Assembly: GCF_000876015.1 (NCBI RefSeq)
Contig: NZ_BBQM01000018.1
Span: 186,001-250,000, forward strand
Source: Cupriavidus basilensis
GTDB lineage: Bacteria > Pseudomonadota > Gammaproteobacteria > Burkholderiales > Burkholderiaceae
Length of the DNA: 64,000 bases
Direction: 5' to 3'
Below the pieces are notes generated by a model. It did not search any database and was not told the DNA's origin. It was given only the letters and a program-made list of their open reading frames with translations. Made by a program: the position numbers and the translations under genes. Below, piece by piece: positions 34,047 to 42,970 of the stretch. Position 1 is the stretch's first letter; each line of letters opens with the position of its first letter.

Positions 34047-35677
34047 GCCTCCGCGCTGCGCCCCTTGAGCGCGAACAGTCCCTGCGGGCGCTTCTGGATG
34101 AAGAGCACGATCAGCACCAGGACGAAGATCTTGGCCAGCACCGCGCCGTAGAACGGCTCGATGAACTTGTTGACGAGGCCCAGGCCGAAGGCGCCGATGA
34201 TGGTGCCGGCCAGCTGGCCCACGCCGCCCAGCACCACCACCATGAAGGAGTCGATGATGTAGGCTTGGCCGAGGTCGGGCCCGACATTGCCGATCTGCGA
34301 CAGCGCGCAGCCGCCCAGCCCGGCGATGCCCGCGCCGAACGCGAACGCGTAGCTGTCCACCTTCCACGTGCGCACGCCCACGCAGGCCGCCATGGTGCGG
34401 TTCTGCGTGGTGGCGCGCACGAACAGGCCGAGCCGCGTGCGGTTGAGCACGCCCCACGCCACCGCCACCACGGCCAGCGCGAACACGATGATGACCATGC
34501 GGTTGTAGGGCAGCACCAGCCCCGGCAGCCATTCGATGCCGCCGCTCATCCAAGACGGGTTGGCCACTTCCACGTTCTGCGCGCCGAACAGCGTGCGGAC
34601 CGCCTGCATCAGCAGCAGGCTCACGCCGAAGGTGGCCAGCAGGGTTTCCAGCGGGCGCCCGTACAGATGGCGCAGCACCAGCCGCTCGAGTACGAAGCCG
34701 ACGATGGCCGAGGCCAGGAACGAGGCCGGCAGCGCCGCCAGCAGATACCAGTCGAAGGCGCCGGCGAAGTGCGCGCGGAACACGCCCTGCACCATGTAGG
34801 TGGCATAGGCGCCGATCATGAGGAATTCGCCGTGCGCCATGTTGATGACGCCGATCAGGCCGTAGGTGATGGCCAGCCCGAGTGCGGCCAGCAGCAGCAC
34901 GCTGCCCAGGCTCAGCCCGGCGAACAGGTTGCCGATCAGCTCGGCGCGGCGCTGGTCGCCGCGCAGCGCGTCGAGCGCCTGCTGGGCGGCGCCGCGCAGC
35001 TCGGCGTCGGGCTCGCGGTAGTTGCCGGCGGCGTCCTTCTCCACCAGCGGCTGGAGCTTCTGCCGGCTTTGCGGGTTGCTGTCGCGGCCGAGGATGCGGA
35101 CCGCCTCGAGGCGGTCGTCGCGGCTGCCTTCGGCCAGCACGATGTTGGCCCAGATCACGTCGAGCTTGGCGCGCAGGCCGGCGTCGGCCTCGGCCTTGCG
35201 CGCGGCTTCCACGGTCTCGCGCGAGGCGCTGCCGGGCTGGTCCAGCAGCGTGTCGACGGCCTGCGCGCGCACCGTGGCGTCGGGCGACTGCAGCAGCATG
35301 CTGCTGGCGGCGCTGTCCACCAGCGCGCGCAGGCTGTTGTTGAGCGTGAGCGATTCGAGCTCGTCAGCCTTCACGGCCACGGGCTTGCCGGTGATCGCGT
35401 CGAGGGTCTTGTCGCCGTCCTGGCGCACCATGCCGACCGACGGCGCGTATTGCAGCGCGTCGTCCTGCAGCGCCTTGAGGATGGGGCCGGCCTGTTCCGG
35501 CGGCGCCTTGGCCAGCGCGGTCAGCGCGGCGGTCTTGGCGTCGAAGTCGTCCTCGGCCAGCGGCTTGAGGTCGGCCTGCGTGAGCGGCGCGGCCCACAGC
35601 GGCGCCGCGGCCAGCAGCAGCGCGGCCAGCATGGCGCGCAGCCAGGGCAAGGCGGAAAGGGAAAAGGATCGGTGCAT
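34043..35677 (-). CDS. urtB: Urea ABC transporter permease UrtB
   Basis: This 544-residue permease of the LivH/UrtB family is much longer than LivH. An N-terminal signal (LLLAAAPLWA) and about 215 residues of helical, HEAT-like exported sequence precede the membrane domain, as is standard for UrtB. The permease part starts near LFAGLSLGSVLLLAALGLAITYGLIGVINMAHGEFLMIGAYATYMVQ and includes GLFVRATTQNRTMAACVGV. The extra domain is probably periplasmic and its role is unsettled. A 269-bp gap separates it from urtA. Confidence 0.95.
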   Translation of the reverse strand: MHRSFSLSALPWLRAMLAALLLAAAPLWAAPLTQADLKPLAEDDFDAKTAALTALAKAPPEQAGPILKALQDDALQYAPSVGMVRQDGDKTLDAITGKPVAVKADELESLTLNNSLRALVDSAASSMLLQSPDATVRAQAVDTLLDQPGSASRETVEAARKAEADAGLRAKLDVIWANIVLAEGSRDDRLEAVRILGRDSNPQSRQKLQPLVEKDAAGNYREPDAELRGAAQQALDALRGDQRRAELIGNLFAGLSLGSVLLLAALGLAITYGLIGVINMAHGEFLMIGAYATYMVQGVFRAHFAGAFDWYLLAALPASFLASAIVGFVLERLVLRHLYGRPLETLLATFGVSLLLMQAVRTLFGAQNVEVANPSWMSGGIEWLPGLVLPYNRMVIIVFALAVVAVAWGVLNRTRLGLFVRATTQNRTMAACVGVRTWKVDSYAFAFGAGIAGLGGCALSQIGNVGPDLGQAYIIDSFMVVVLGGVGQLAGTIIGAFGLGLVNKFIEPFYGAVLAKIFVLVLIVLFIQKRPQGLFALKGRSAEA

Positions 35678-35927
35678 AGGGCTGGCGGAGTCCTGGTTGC
35701 GCGCTTCGGGTCGCGTCTCTTGTACTTGGGGGCGCAGCGATGCGGGCGGCTTCCGCCCGGCGGACAGGGCGGAAGAAAGGGCCGGCCTTCAGACCGGCTG
35801 GCCTTCGGGCCTTCTGACGGTGCCGCGCGCGGCGGCGGCGCGGGCCGGCGCGGCGCGTTGCCGGCCCGCCCCTGCCCCGCGCCGCGGCCCGGCGGGAGAG
35901 GCAGCGCGCCTCGCGCCGGCATCGCGC

Positions 35928-35944
35928 GGCGGCTTGCGCCGCCG
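35928..35944 (-). terminator. Hairpin immediately after urtA (attenuator-like)
   Basis: GGCGGC-TTGC-GCCGCC follows the urtA stop with no T-run. A stem directly behind the binding-protein gene is typical of ABC operons, where it raises binding-protein mRNA over permease mRNA. The rest of the 269-bp gap to urtB has no visible gene. Confidence 0.5.
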
Positions 35945-35946
35945 GC

Positions 35947-37212
35947 TTACATCACCTTGTCCGGCTTGCCTTCGTTGCCGGAGATGAACGGGCTCCACGG
36001 CTGCGCGCGGATCGGCTTCGGCGTCTTCCACACCACCGTGAACTGGCCGTCGCCCTTGACTTCGCCGATCATCACCGGCTTGTACAGGTGGTGGTTGTCG
36101 CCCATCGTCAGCGTGAAGCCGTCCGGGGCCTTGAAGGTCTGGCCGTACATGGCCGCGCGCACCTTGTCCGGATCGGTGCTGCCGGCCTTCTTCACGGCCT
36201 GCGCCCACATGTGGATGCCGACGTAGGTGGCTTCCATCGGGTCGTTGGTCACGCGCTTGTCGCCGCCCGGCAGGTTGTTGGCCTTGACCCACGCCGCCCA
36301 TTCCTTCTTGAAGGCGTCGTTGGTCGGGTTCTTGACCGACATGAAGTAGTTCCACGCGGCCAGGTGGCCGACCAGCGGCTTGGTGTCGATGCCGCGCAGT
36401 TCTTCCTCGCCCACGGAGAAGGCCACCACCGGCACGTCCTTGGCCTTCAGGCCGGCGTTGCCGAGCTCCTTGTAGAACGGCACGTTGGAGTCGCCGTTGA
36501 TGGTGGAGATCACCGCGGTCTTGCCGCCCTGCGAGAACTTCTTGATGTTGGCGACGATGGTCTGGTAGTCGCTGTGGCCGAACGGCGTGTAGACCTCTTC
36601 GATGTCCTTGTCCGCCACGCCCTTGCTCTTGAGGAAGGCGCGCAGGATCTTGTTGGTGGTGCGCGGGTAGACGTAGTCGGTGCCCAGCAGGAAGAAGCGC
36701 TTGGCGCCGCCGCCTTCCTTGCTCATCAGGTACTCGACCGCGGGGATGGCCTGCTGGTTGGGCGCCGCGCCGGTGTAGAAGACGTTCTTGGACATCTCCT
36801 CGCCTTCATACTGCACCGGGTAGAACAGCAGCGCGTTGAGTTCCTCGTAGACCGGCAGCACCGACTTGCGCGACACCGAGGTCCAGCAGCCGAAGGTCAC
36901 GGCGACCTTGTCGTTGGTGACGAGCTGGCGCGCCTTCTCGGCGAACAGCGGCCAGTTGGAGGCCGGATCGACCACCACCGGCTCGAGCTTGCGGCCGAGC
37001 ACGCCGCCGCTCTTGTTGATCTCGTCGATGGTCATCAGCGCCACGTCCTTGAGCGACGTTTCGGAAATGGCCATGGTGCCGGACAACGAATGCAGGACAC
37101 CGACCTTGATCGGATCCTTGGACTGCGCCATCGCCAGCGGGCTGACCCCGGCCGTTGCGAAAAGCGCCGCGGCGGCTACCGCCGACAGCTTCAGCATGTC
37201 ACGTCGTTTCAT
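35947..37212 (-). CDS. urtA: Urea ABC transporter substrate-binding protein UrtA
   Basis: This 421-residue periplasmic urea receptor starts MKRRDMLKLSAVAAAALFA with a signal peptide ending near PLAMAQ. The mature part carries IKVGVLHSLSGTMAISETSLKD, FGCWTSVSRKSVLPVYEE, LLFYPVQYEGEEMSKNVFYTGAAPNQQ and NHHLYKPVMIGEV, all characteristic of UrtA as opposed to branched-chain amino acid receptors. ATG 37212 follows GGGAGCTGCA. It is the first gene of the urtABCDE-ureDAJBCEFG cluster and carries the sigma-54/NtrC promoter. Confidence 0.96.
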   Translation of the reverse strand: MKRRDMLKLSAVAAAALFATAGVSPLAMAQSKDPIKVGVLHSLSGTMAISETSLKDVALMTIDEINKSGGVLGRKLEPVVVDPASNWPLFAEKARQLVTNDKVAVTFGCWTSVSRKSVLPVYEELNALLFYPVQYEGEEMSKNVFYTGAAPNQQAIPAVEYLMSKEGGGAKRFFLLGTDYVYPRTTNKILRAFLKSKGVADKDIEEVYTPFGHSDYQTIVANIKKFSQGGKTAVISTINGDSNVPFYKELGNAGLKAKDVPVVAFSVGEEELRGIDTKPLVGHLAAWNYFMSVKNPTNDAFKKEWAAWVKANNLPGGDKRVTNDPMEATYVGIHMWAQAVKKAGSTDPDKVRAAMYGQTFKAPDGFTLTMGDNHHLYKPVMIGEVKGDGQFTVVWKTPKPIRAQPWSPFISGNEGKPDKVM

Positions 37213-37270
37213 TGCAGCTCCCAGATTGTCTCGTGTTTGATAAGGAACAACGCACCCCAAGTAACGTATC

Positions 37271-37286
37271 TGCAACTAGCGTGCCA
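37271..37286 (-). promoter_or_regulatory. Sigma-54 promoter of urtA
   Basis: Read on the minus strand this is TGGCACG-CTAG-TTGCA, an exact match to the -24/-12 consensus TGGCACG-N4-TTGC(A/T). The predicted start is near 37260, leaving a leader of about 48 nt before the urtA ATG. RpoN-dependent initiation requires an enhancer-binding protein, and two matching sites lie upstream. Confidence 0.88.
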
Positions 37287-37347
37287 TGAGCGCCGGGCGC
37301 CGCGGGGCGAGCCGTGGCGTGCTTCCGGTGGCGGGGGAAAGCCCTGC

Positions 37348-37362
37348 GCACCACGACTGTGC
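37348..37362 (-). promoter_or_regulatory. NtrC-type enhancer site 1 for urtA
   Basis: On the minus strand this reads GCAC-AGTCG-TGGTGC, an exact match to the NtrC consensus GCAC-N5-TGGTGC, with flanks extending the dyad (GCGCAC...GTGCGC). It is centred about 95 bp upstream of the predicted start, in the usual range for NtrC enhancers. Confidence 0.82.
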
Positions 37363-37373
37363 GCTATGTATGT

Positions 37374-37388
37374 GCACCAACTCTGTGC
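37374..37388 (-). promoter_or_regulatory. NtrC-type enhancer site 2 for urtA
   Basis: On the minus strand this reads GCAC-AGAGT-TGGTGC, again an exact consensus match. It is 26 bp from site 1. Paired, closely spaced sites favour cooperative NtrC binding and oligomerisation. Confidence 0.82.
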
Positions 37389-37685
37389 GCGGCGGCGGCC
37401 AGACTCAGATTGGGGCATGCGCGGCCGCGCGCGCCGGCTGGACTGCCGCGCCGTGGTGCGCGGCGGCCGTTCCGCGGATGCGAATGGCGGTGGGGAACCA
37501 GGGGGAATGAACGGCGCAACCGGCGACGGGACTGGCGCGGCGGCTTCGTGGTGCGGGGAGGGGTCGATGCGAACCGCCGCGGCGTGGGCGGCGGCGCGCG
37601 TCGGCGAGAAATACGCGCCGGGCGCGGCAGGCGCGCCCGGCCATGCGGTGCTGTGGGTGCTATGCGTCGGTGCCGCGAGCCGGCG

Positions 37686-38165
37686 CTACGAGTAGCGGCG
37701 CGTGATCGACTCCGCCACGCACACGGGCCGCTCGCTGCCTTCACGCTCCACCGTGACTTCCCAGATCGACTGGGCGCCGACCAGCGCGGGCGCGTTGGGC
37801 AGCGGCTCGAGGCGCTCCACCGAGAGCAGCTTCACGCGCGCGCGCAGGCGGCTGCCGACCGGCACCGGCGCGGTGAAGCGCACGCGGTTCAGGCCGTAGT
37901 TCACGCCCATCTTCACGCCGGGCATGTCGAGCGCGTTGTGCAGGAACGCGGGCAGCAGCGACAGCGTGAGGAAGCCGTGCGCCACCGGGCCGCCGAACGG
38001 CGACTCGCGGCGCGCGCGCTCCACGTCGACGTGGATCCATTGATGATCGCCGGTGGCTTCGGCGAACTGGTTGACCTGGTGCTGGGTGACTTCGATCCAG
38101 TCGCTGACGGCCACTTCCTGGCCTTGCAGGCTTTCCAGTTCTTCGAGCGAAGCGATGGTACGCAT
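37686..38165 (-). CDS. MaoC-family dehydratase
   Basis: This 159-residue hot-dog-fold protein has the (R)-specific enoyl-CoA hydratase pattern. WIEVTQHQVNQFAEATGDHQWIHVD contains the catalytic Asp/His pair (ATGDHQWIH), followed by PFGGPVAHGFLTLSLLPAFL and NRVRFTAPVPVGSRLRA. It hydrates trans-2-enoyl-CoA to the (R)-3-hydroxy form or acts on a related thioester. AAGGAGACACC precedes the ATG. It is the last gene of a four-gene acyl-CoA cluster. Confidence 0.9.
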   Translation of the reverse strand: MRTIASLEELESLQGQEVAVSDWIEVTQHQVNQFAEATGDHQWIHVDVERARRESPFGGPVAHGFLTLSLLPAFLHNALDMPGVKMGVNYGLNRVRFTAPVPVGSRLRARVKLLSVERLEPLPNAPALVGAQSIWEVTVEREGSERPVCVAESITRRYS

Positions 38166-38266
38166 GGTGTCTCCTTGTTGTTGTCGCGGGGGTGGCGAAG
38201 ATGGCGAAAGCGGCGCGGGCCGGCGCCGCCAGATGATGCCTTGATGCAGGCGGGCTGGCAACGGCC

Positions 38267-38716
38267 TCAGGCCGGGCGGCGGCCGTACATGCCCATGCCC
38301 TTGACCGTGCAGACCAGCTCGCCGCGCTGGTTGGTGGCTTCCCACTGGGTGTGGATCACGCCGCGGTCCGGCTTGGAGGTGGACGCGCGCGCGTCGAGCA
38401 CCACCAGCGACACGCTCAGCGTGTCGCCGGCGTAGACCGGCTTGAGCCAGCGGATCTCGTCCACGCCGGGCGAGCCCATGCTGGCCGACTTGGAGGTCAT
38501 GTTGTCCACCAGCAGCCGCATCATGATCGAGCAGGTCATCCAGCCGCTCGAGATCAGGCCCTTGTAGATGCTGTTCTGCGCCGCGTCCTTGTCGACGTGG
38601 AAGGGCTGCGGATCGTACTGGCGCGCGAAGGCGAGGATCTCCTCCTCGGTCACGAGGTGCGAGCCGAGGTCGCGCTTGCTGCCGACGGTGAAGTCTTCGA
38701 AATACAGGGAAGGCAT
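38267..38716 (-). CDS. MaoC-family dehydratase
   Basis: This 149-residue hot-dog protein is a second MaoC homologue. It opens PSLYFEDFTVGSKRDLGSHLVTEEEILAFARQYDPQPFHVD, where DPQPFHVD supplies the catalytic Asp/His, and continues GLISSGWMTCSIMMRLLVD. The distinct QYDPQPFH motif points to a subfamily often encoded next to acyl-CoA dehydrogenases. The pair may act as a heterodimer or on different chain lengths. AAAAGGAGCATCC precedes the start. Confidence 0.9.
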   Translation of the reverse strand: MPSLYFEDFTVGSKRDLGSHLVTEEEILAFARQYDPQPFHVDKDAAQNSIYKGLISSGWMTCSIMMRLLVDNMTSKSASMGSPGVDEIRWLKPVYAGDTLSVSLVVLDARASTSKPDRGVIHTQWEATNQRGELVCTVKGMGMYGRRPA

Positions 38717-38781
38717 GGATGCTCCTTTTCCTTCTGTGGCGTGTGGCGGGTGGCATGTGGCGCGGCGGTGGCCGCGGCATG

Positions 38782-38814
38782 AAAAAAAACCGCGCCCGGA
38801 CTGCGGCGCGGTTT
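38782..38814 (-). terminator. Rho-independent terminator after the acyl-CoA dehydrogenase pair
   Basis: Read on the minus strand, AAACCGCGCC pairs with GGCGCGGTTT and is followed by a run of eight T. It ends the dehydrogenase transcript 17 bp after the stop, so the two MaoC genes downstream need read-through or their own promoter. Confidence 0.88.
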
Positions 38815-38830
38815 CTGTCACGTTCCCGGA

Positions 38831-39949
38831 TCAGGCGGTTTCCAGGAAACCGGGCTGCGCCGCGAAGCGGCCCAGGTGGTGGTCGACGTCGCCGAAGGTG
38901 GTGTTGATCAGCGTCAGCCGCTTGAACATGTGCGCGGCCGGCAGTTCGTCGGTCACGCCCATGCCGCCGTGGATCTGCACCGCTTCCTGCCCGACCGAGC
39001 GGGCCGCCTGCCCCACGCGCGCCTTGGCGGCGGAGGCCAGGCGGCGGCGCTCGGCGGGGCTGGCCTCGTCGAAGCGGGCGGCGGCCAGCAGCGTGATCGA
39101 GCGCGACTGCTCGGCGTGGATGAACATCTCCACCATGCGGTGCTGCAGCGCCTGGAAACGCGCGATGGGCTGGCCGAACTGCTGGCGCGTCTTGGCGTAT
39201 TCCAGCGTGGCGGCGTTGAGCGCGTCGATCACGCCGACCGCTTCCGCGCACAGCAGCACGGCGGCGTAGTCGGCGACCTGCTCGATCACGTCCCACGCGG
39301 CGCCGGCGGTGCCCAGCAGTTCGCCCGGCGCATCCTGGAAGGCGATGTCGGCGGCGCGCAGGTTGTCGATGGTGCGGTAGTCGGTGACGCTGACGCCGGC
39401 GGCCCGCGGGTCGACCAGGAACAGCGAGATGCCGCCGGTGTCGGCATCGGCGCCGGCGGTGCGCGCCGAGACGATGAGCTTGCCGGCCTGCGCGCCGTGG
39501 AGGACCACGGACTTGCGGCCGTTGAGCTTGCCGTCCTTCGCGGTGACGCGCACGTCGTTGAGCGCGTAGCGCGCGTGCGGCTCGTTGAAGGCCACCGCCA
39601 GCTTCAGCTCGCCGCCGGCGACCTGCTCCAGCAGCGCGTCCTGGCCGCCGGCCAGCTTGAGCGCGCAGGCGCCGACCACGGTGGCGAGGTACGGCTCCAC
39701 CACCAGGCCGCGGCCCAGTTCCTGCTGCACCACCATCATGTCGACGGCGGTGCCCGAGAAGCCGCCCTGCGCTTCCGGCACCGGCAGCGCGGTCAGGCCA
39801 AGCTCGACCAGCGCGCCCCAGGCCGCGTCGCCGTGGCCGCTGGCGGACTTGATGTTCTTCTTGCGGGTCTCGAAGTCGTAGCTCTTGTCGATGAAGCGGT
39901 GGATGGCATCGGCCAGCTGCTTCTGTTCGTCGCTGAGATTGAAGTTCAT
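38831..39949 (-). CDS. Acyl-CoA dehydrogenase family protein
   Basis: This 372-residue acyl-CoA dehydrogenase-like flavoprotein has the N-terminal helical domain (LSDEQKQLADAIHRFIDKSY), a beta domain (NGRKSVVLHGAQAGKLIVSA) and C-terminal FAD-binding helices (YAKTRQQFGQPIARFQALQHRMVEMFIHAEQ, AVQIHGGMGVTDELPAAH). The canonical active-site Glu near the C-terminus is not obvious, as in the smaller partner of heteromeric ACADs (for example FadE-type alpha2beta2 pairs in actinobacteria). It lies 13 bp after the second dehydrogenase gene, so a heterotetramer is plausible. Confidence 0.9.
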   Translation of the reverse strand: MNFNLSDEQKQLADAIHRFIDKSYDFETRKKNIKSASGHGDAAWGALVELGLTALPVPEAQGGFSGTAVDMMVVQQELGRGLVVEPYLATVVGACALKLAGGQDALLEQVAGGELKLAVAFNEPHARYALNDVRVTAKDGKLNGRKSVVLHGAQAGKLIVSARTAGADADTGGISLFLVDPRAAGVSVTDYRTIDNLRAADIAFQDAPGELLGTAGAAWDVIEQVADYAAVLLCAEAVGVIDALNAATLEYAKTRQQFGQPIARFQALQHRMVEMFIHAEQSRSITLLAAARFDEASPAERRRLASAAKARVGQAARSVGQEAVQIHGGMGVTDELPAAHMFKRLTLINTTFGDVDHHLGRFAAQPGFLETA

Positions 39950-39962
39950 GTCGCGTGTCTCC

Positions 39963-41165
<1,203 letters not shown>

Positions 41166-41258
41166 GCCCGTCTCCAGTGATGCCGGTTTGGGACCGGCAA
41201 TTGTTCTTGCTAGCGCGTCATGCGCCGGCAAGACACTGCCGCGGGCACAGGACGCTGT

Positions 41259-41714
41259 TCAGTGAGCCGTCTGCTTGAGCGCAGCCGGCACCACGAGCTG
41301 GAAGGTATCGATGCCCTCTTCGGCAAGCGCCTGCACTTCGTCGGGGGACGCCGTGCCGCGGATGCCGCGTTCCGGCGCCTCGTCGTAATGCATGCGCCTG
41401 GCCTCCTCGGCAAAGCGCTCGCCCACGTCCTCCGTCTGCGCCAGCACCTGCTTCACCGCCTTCATGTAGAGCGATTGCAGCGTCACCGGAGCCGCGCCCG
41501 GGGCTTGCGCCCCGGCGGCCGCCCTGCCCGCCGGCGCGGCGGCCGCGCCGGACAGGTTCAGGCGCGGCGCGCTGGGCAACCGGGTGATGGCATGGTCGGC
41601 GCAGATCGGGCATTGGACGAGTTTCTGCGAAATCTGCGCCTGCGCATCGTCCTCCGAAGCAAACCAGCCCTCGAAACGATGGTCTTGCGCGCAGCGCAGG
41701 TCGAGCACCTTCAT
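41259..41714 (-). CDS. DUF1178 family protein
   Basis: This 151-residue protein of unknown function opens MKVLDLRCAQDHRFEGWFASEDDAQAQ and has a CPIC pair in VQCPICADHAITRLPSAPRLNL. With Cys8 and His12 these could form a zinc site. The rest is a low-complexity Ala/Gly/Pro linker and a helical C-terminus (QSLYMKAVKQVLAQTEDVGERFAEEARRMH, PDEVQALAEEGID). The family is common in alpha- and beta-proteobacteria and sits next to a Nudix gene here. It has a clear promoter with an operator-like palindrome over the -35. Confidence 0.87.
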   Translation of the reverse strand: MKVLDLRCAQDHRFEGWFASEDDAQAQISQKLVQCPICADHAITRLPSAPRLNLSGAAAAPAGRAAAGAQAPGAAPVTLQSLYMKAVKQVLAQTEDVGERFAEEARRMHYDEAPERGIRGTASPDEVQALAEEGIDTFQLVVPAALKQTAH

Positions 41715-41738
41715 GATGTTTCCAGCCCGTCGAAAGCT

Positions 41739-41767
41739 ATAGTATCCGCGAAACGGAATTTTGTGAA
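41739..41767 (-). promoter_or_regulatory. Promoter of the DUF1178 gene
   Basis: On the minus strand, -35 TTCACA and -10 TACTAT are separated by 17 bp, in an AT-rich patch 25-53 bp upstream of the start codon. Confidence 0.65.
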
Positions 41768-41782
41768 CGGTCGTGCTAATTT
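41765..41782. promoter_or_regulatory. Palindromic operator candidate overlapping the DUF1178 -35
   Basis: GAACGGTCGTGCTAATTT matches the element at 6083-6100 at 15 of 18 positions, including an identical CGTGCTAATTT half. It overlaps the -35 box of the DUF1178 promoter, a position expected for repression. The same regulator may act on both genes. Confidence 0.5.
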
Positions 41783-41949
41783 TTTTGCGACCTTGCCCGG
41801 CCGGCCTCCCGCGCGTGTTCCGCACGGTGGAAAAGGTGGAAAAGCCGGGGCATGGCCGCGCACGCACGGCTAAGGAATGGGATTCTACGCGCATGCCCGG
41901 CGCCGCGCCGGGCATGGCCGGATGTGGCCGGGGAAAGCGCCGGCGCGCC

Positions 41950-42591
41950 TCAGCGCGGGCCGGGCAGCGCCTGTTCGCCGGGCTGCCAGGCTCCAGAGAT
42001 CACTTTCTCGAGCCAGAACGCGCCGATGATGGTCTTGACGTCGGTGATGCGGCCGGCGCGCACCCAGTCCAGCACCTGCCCCGCGGGCACGATGAAGGTT
42101 TCCAGGAATTCGCCGTCGTCGAGCTCGGCCTCGCCCGCGGCCAGGTCGCGCGCGAGGAAGATGTCGATGAACTCGGTGGAGTAGGAAATGACCGGGTGGA
42201 TGCGCGTGAGGTAGTCCCAGCGCCGCGCGCTGTAGCCGGTTTCCTCGCGCAGCTCGCGCTCGCCGCAGCGCAGCGCGCCTTCCTCGGGGTCGAGCTTGCC
42301 GGCCGGGAATTCGAGCATCACCTCGCCGACCGGATAGCGGAACTGCCGCTCCATCAGCACGGTGCCGTCGTCGAACAGCGGGATCATCATCACCGCGCCG
42401 GGATGCAGCACGTACTCGCGCCCGGCATGCTTGCCGTCGGGCAACCTGACGATGTCCTGCCTGAGCGTGAGGAATTTGCCCTGGTGCAGCGTGGCGGAGG
42501 CCACGCAGGTTTCCCTGAGGGCGAGATCGTCGCCGGCGGCGGGATCGCCGTGGCCGGCATTGGCCGCGGCTGTGTCCATCGTGTCGCTCAT
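41950..42591 (-). CDS. Nudix hydrolase, ADP-ribose pyrophosphatase-like
   Basis: This 213-residue protein carries a perfect Nudix box, G-x5-E-x7-REL-x-EE-x-G, in GKLDPEEGALRCGERELREETG. The flanking VLHPGAVMMIPLFDDGTVLMERQFRYPVGEVMLEFPAG is typical of NudF-type ADP-ribose pyrophosphatases, and ISYSTEFIDIFLA follows. It likely cleaves ADP-ribose to AMP and ribose 5-phosphate. ATG 42591 has CCCGGAGCTTTC ahead. It is adjacent to DUF2818 and the nuo operon in the same direction. Confidence 0.9.
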   Translation of the reverse strand: MSDTMDTAAANAGHGDPAAGDDLALRETCVASATLHQGKFLTLRQDIVRLPDGKHAGREYVLHPGAVMMIPLFDDGTVLMERQFRYPVGEVMLEFPAGKLDPEEGALRCGERELREETGYSARRWDYLTRIHPVISYSTEFIDIFLARDLAAGEAELDDGEFLETFIVPAGQVLDWVRAGRITDVKTIIGAFWLEKVISGAWQPGEQALPGPR

Positions 42592-42642
42592 GAAAGCTCC
42601 GGGTCCGGGCACGGCCGGCCGGGCGCCTTCACTGCCCGGGCC

Positions 42643-42951
42643 TCAGGCCGCGCGATGTTTGACGAGGTATTGCCAGGTGAAGCCGGGGAAGGCGAACACC
42701 AGCATCATGCAGGCGGTGATGGCGTAGAACTGCCAGCCCTGCGGGAAGGCGTTGCCGAGGCCAGCCTCCACCGCGAAGCCGGCCAGGCCGGCGCACACGT
42801 ACCAGGTGATCAACTCGGCCAGCCGGACCCACAGCGGCTTCCTGGCGAAGCGCAGCGGGATCACGGCGAACAGCCGCTGGTTGACGAACGGCAGGTTGGC
42901 ACACACAAGTGCCAGCAAGATGACAAACCAGCCTGCCGCGGACGAGCTCAT
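42643..42951 (-). CDS. DUF2818 family membrane protein
   Basis: This 102-residue inner-membrane protein has three hydrophobic segments: about 5-22, 46-64 and 74-95 (YAITACMMLVFAFPGFTWQYLV). The VNQRLFAVIPLRFARKPLWVRLAELITWY loop between the first two is strongly basic. The family is typically encoded immediately after nuoN in beta-proteobacteria, as here (19 bp gap), and is therefore suspected of a link with complex I, but no function is established. Confidence 0.88.
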   Translation of the reverse strand: MSSSAAGWFVILLALVCANLPFVNQRLFAVIPLRFARKPLWVRLAELITWYVCAGLAGFAVEAGLGNAFPQGWQFYAITACMMLVFAFPGFTWQYLVKHRAA

Positions 42952-42970
42952 CTGCCTGCGCCGCCTGACT

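Larger units (their letters stand above)
37213..37685. other. Regulatory gap (473 bp) between urtA and the MaoC gene
   Basis: No gene is credible here. The left 180 bp hold the sigma-54 promoter and two NtrC-type sites for urtA. The right part (about 37400-37685) is GC-rich and featureless to my reading; it lies beyond the 3' end of the minus-strand MaoC gene. Confidence 0.6.
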
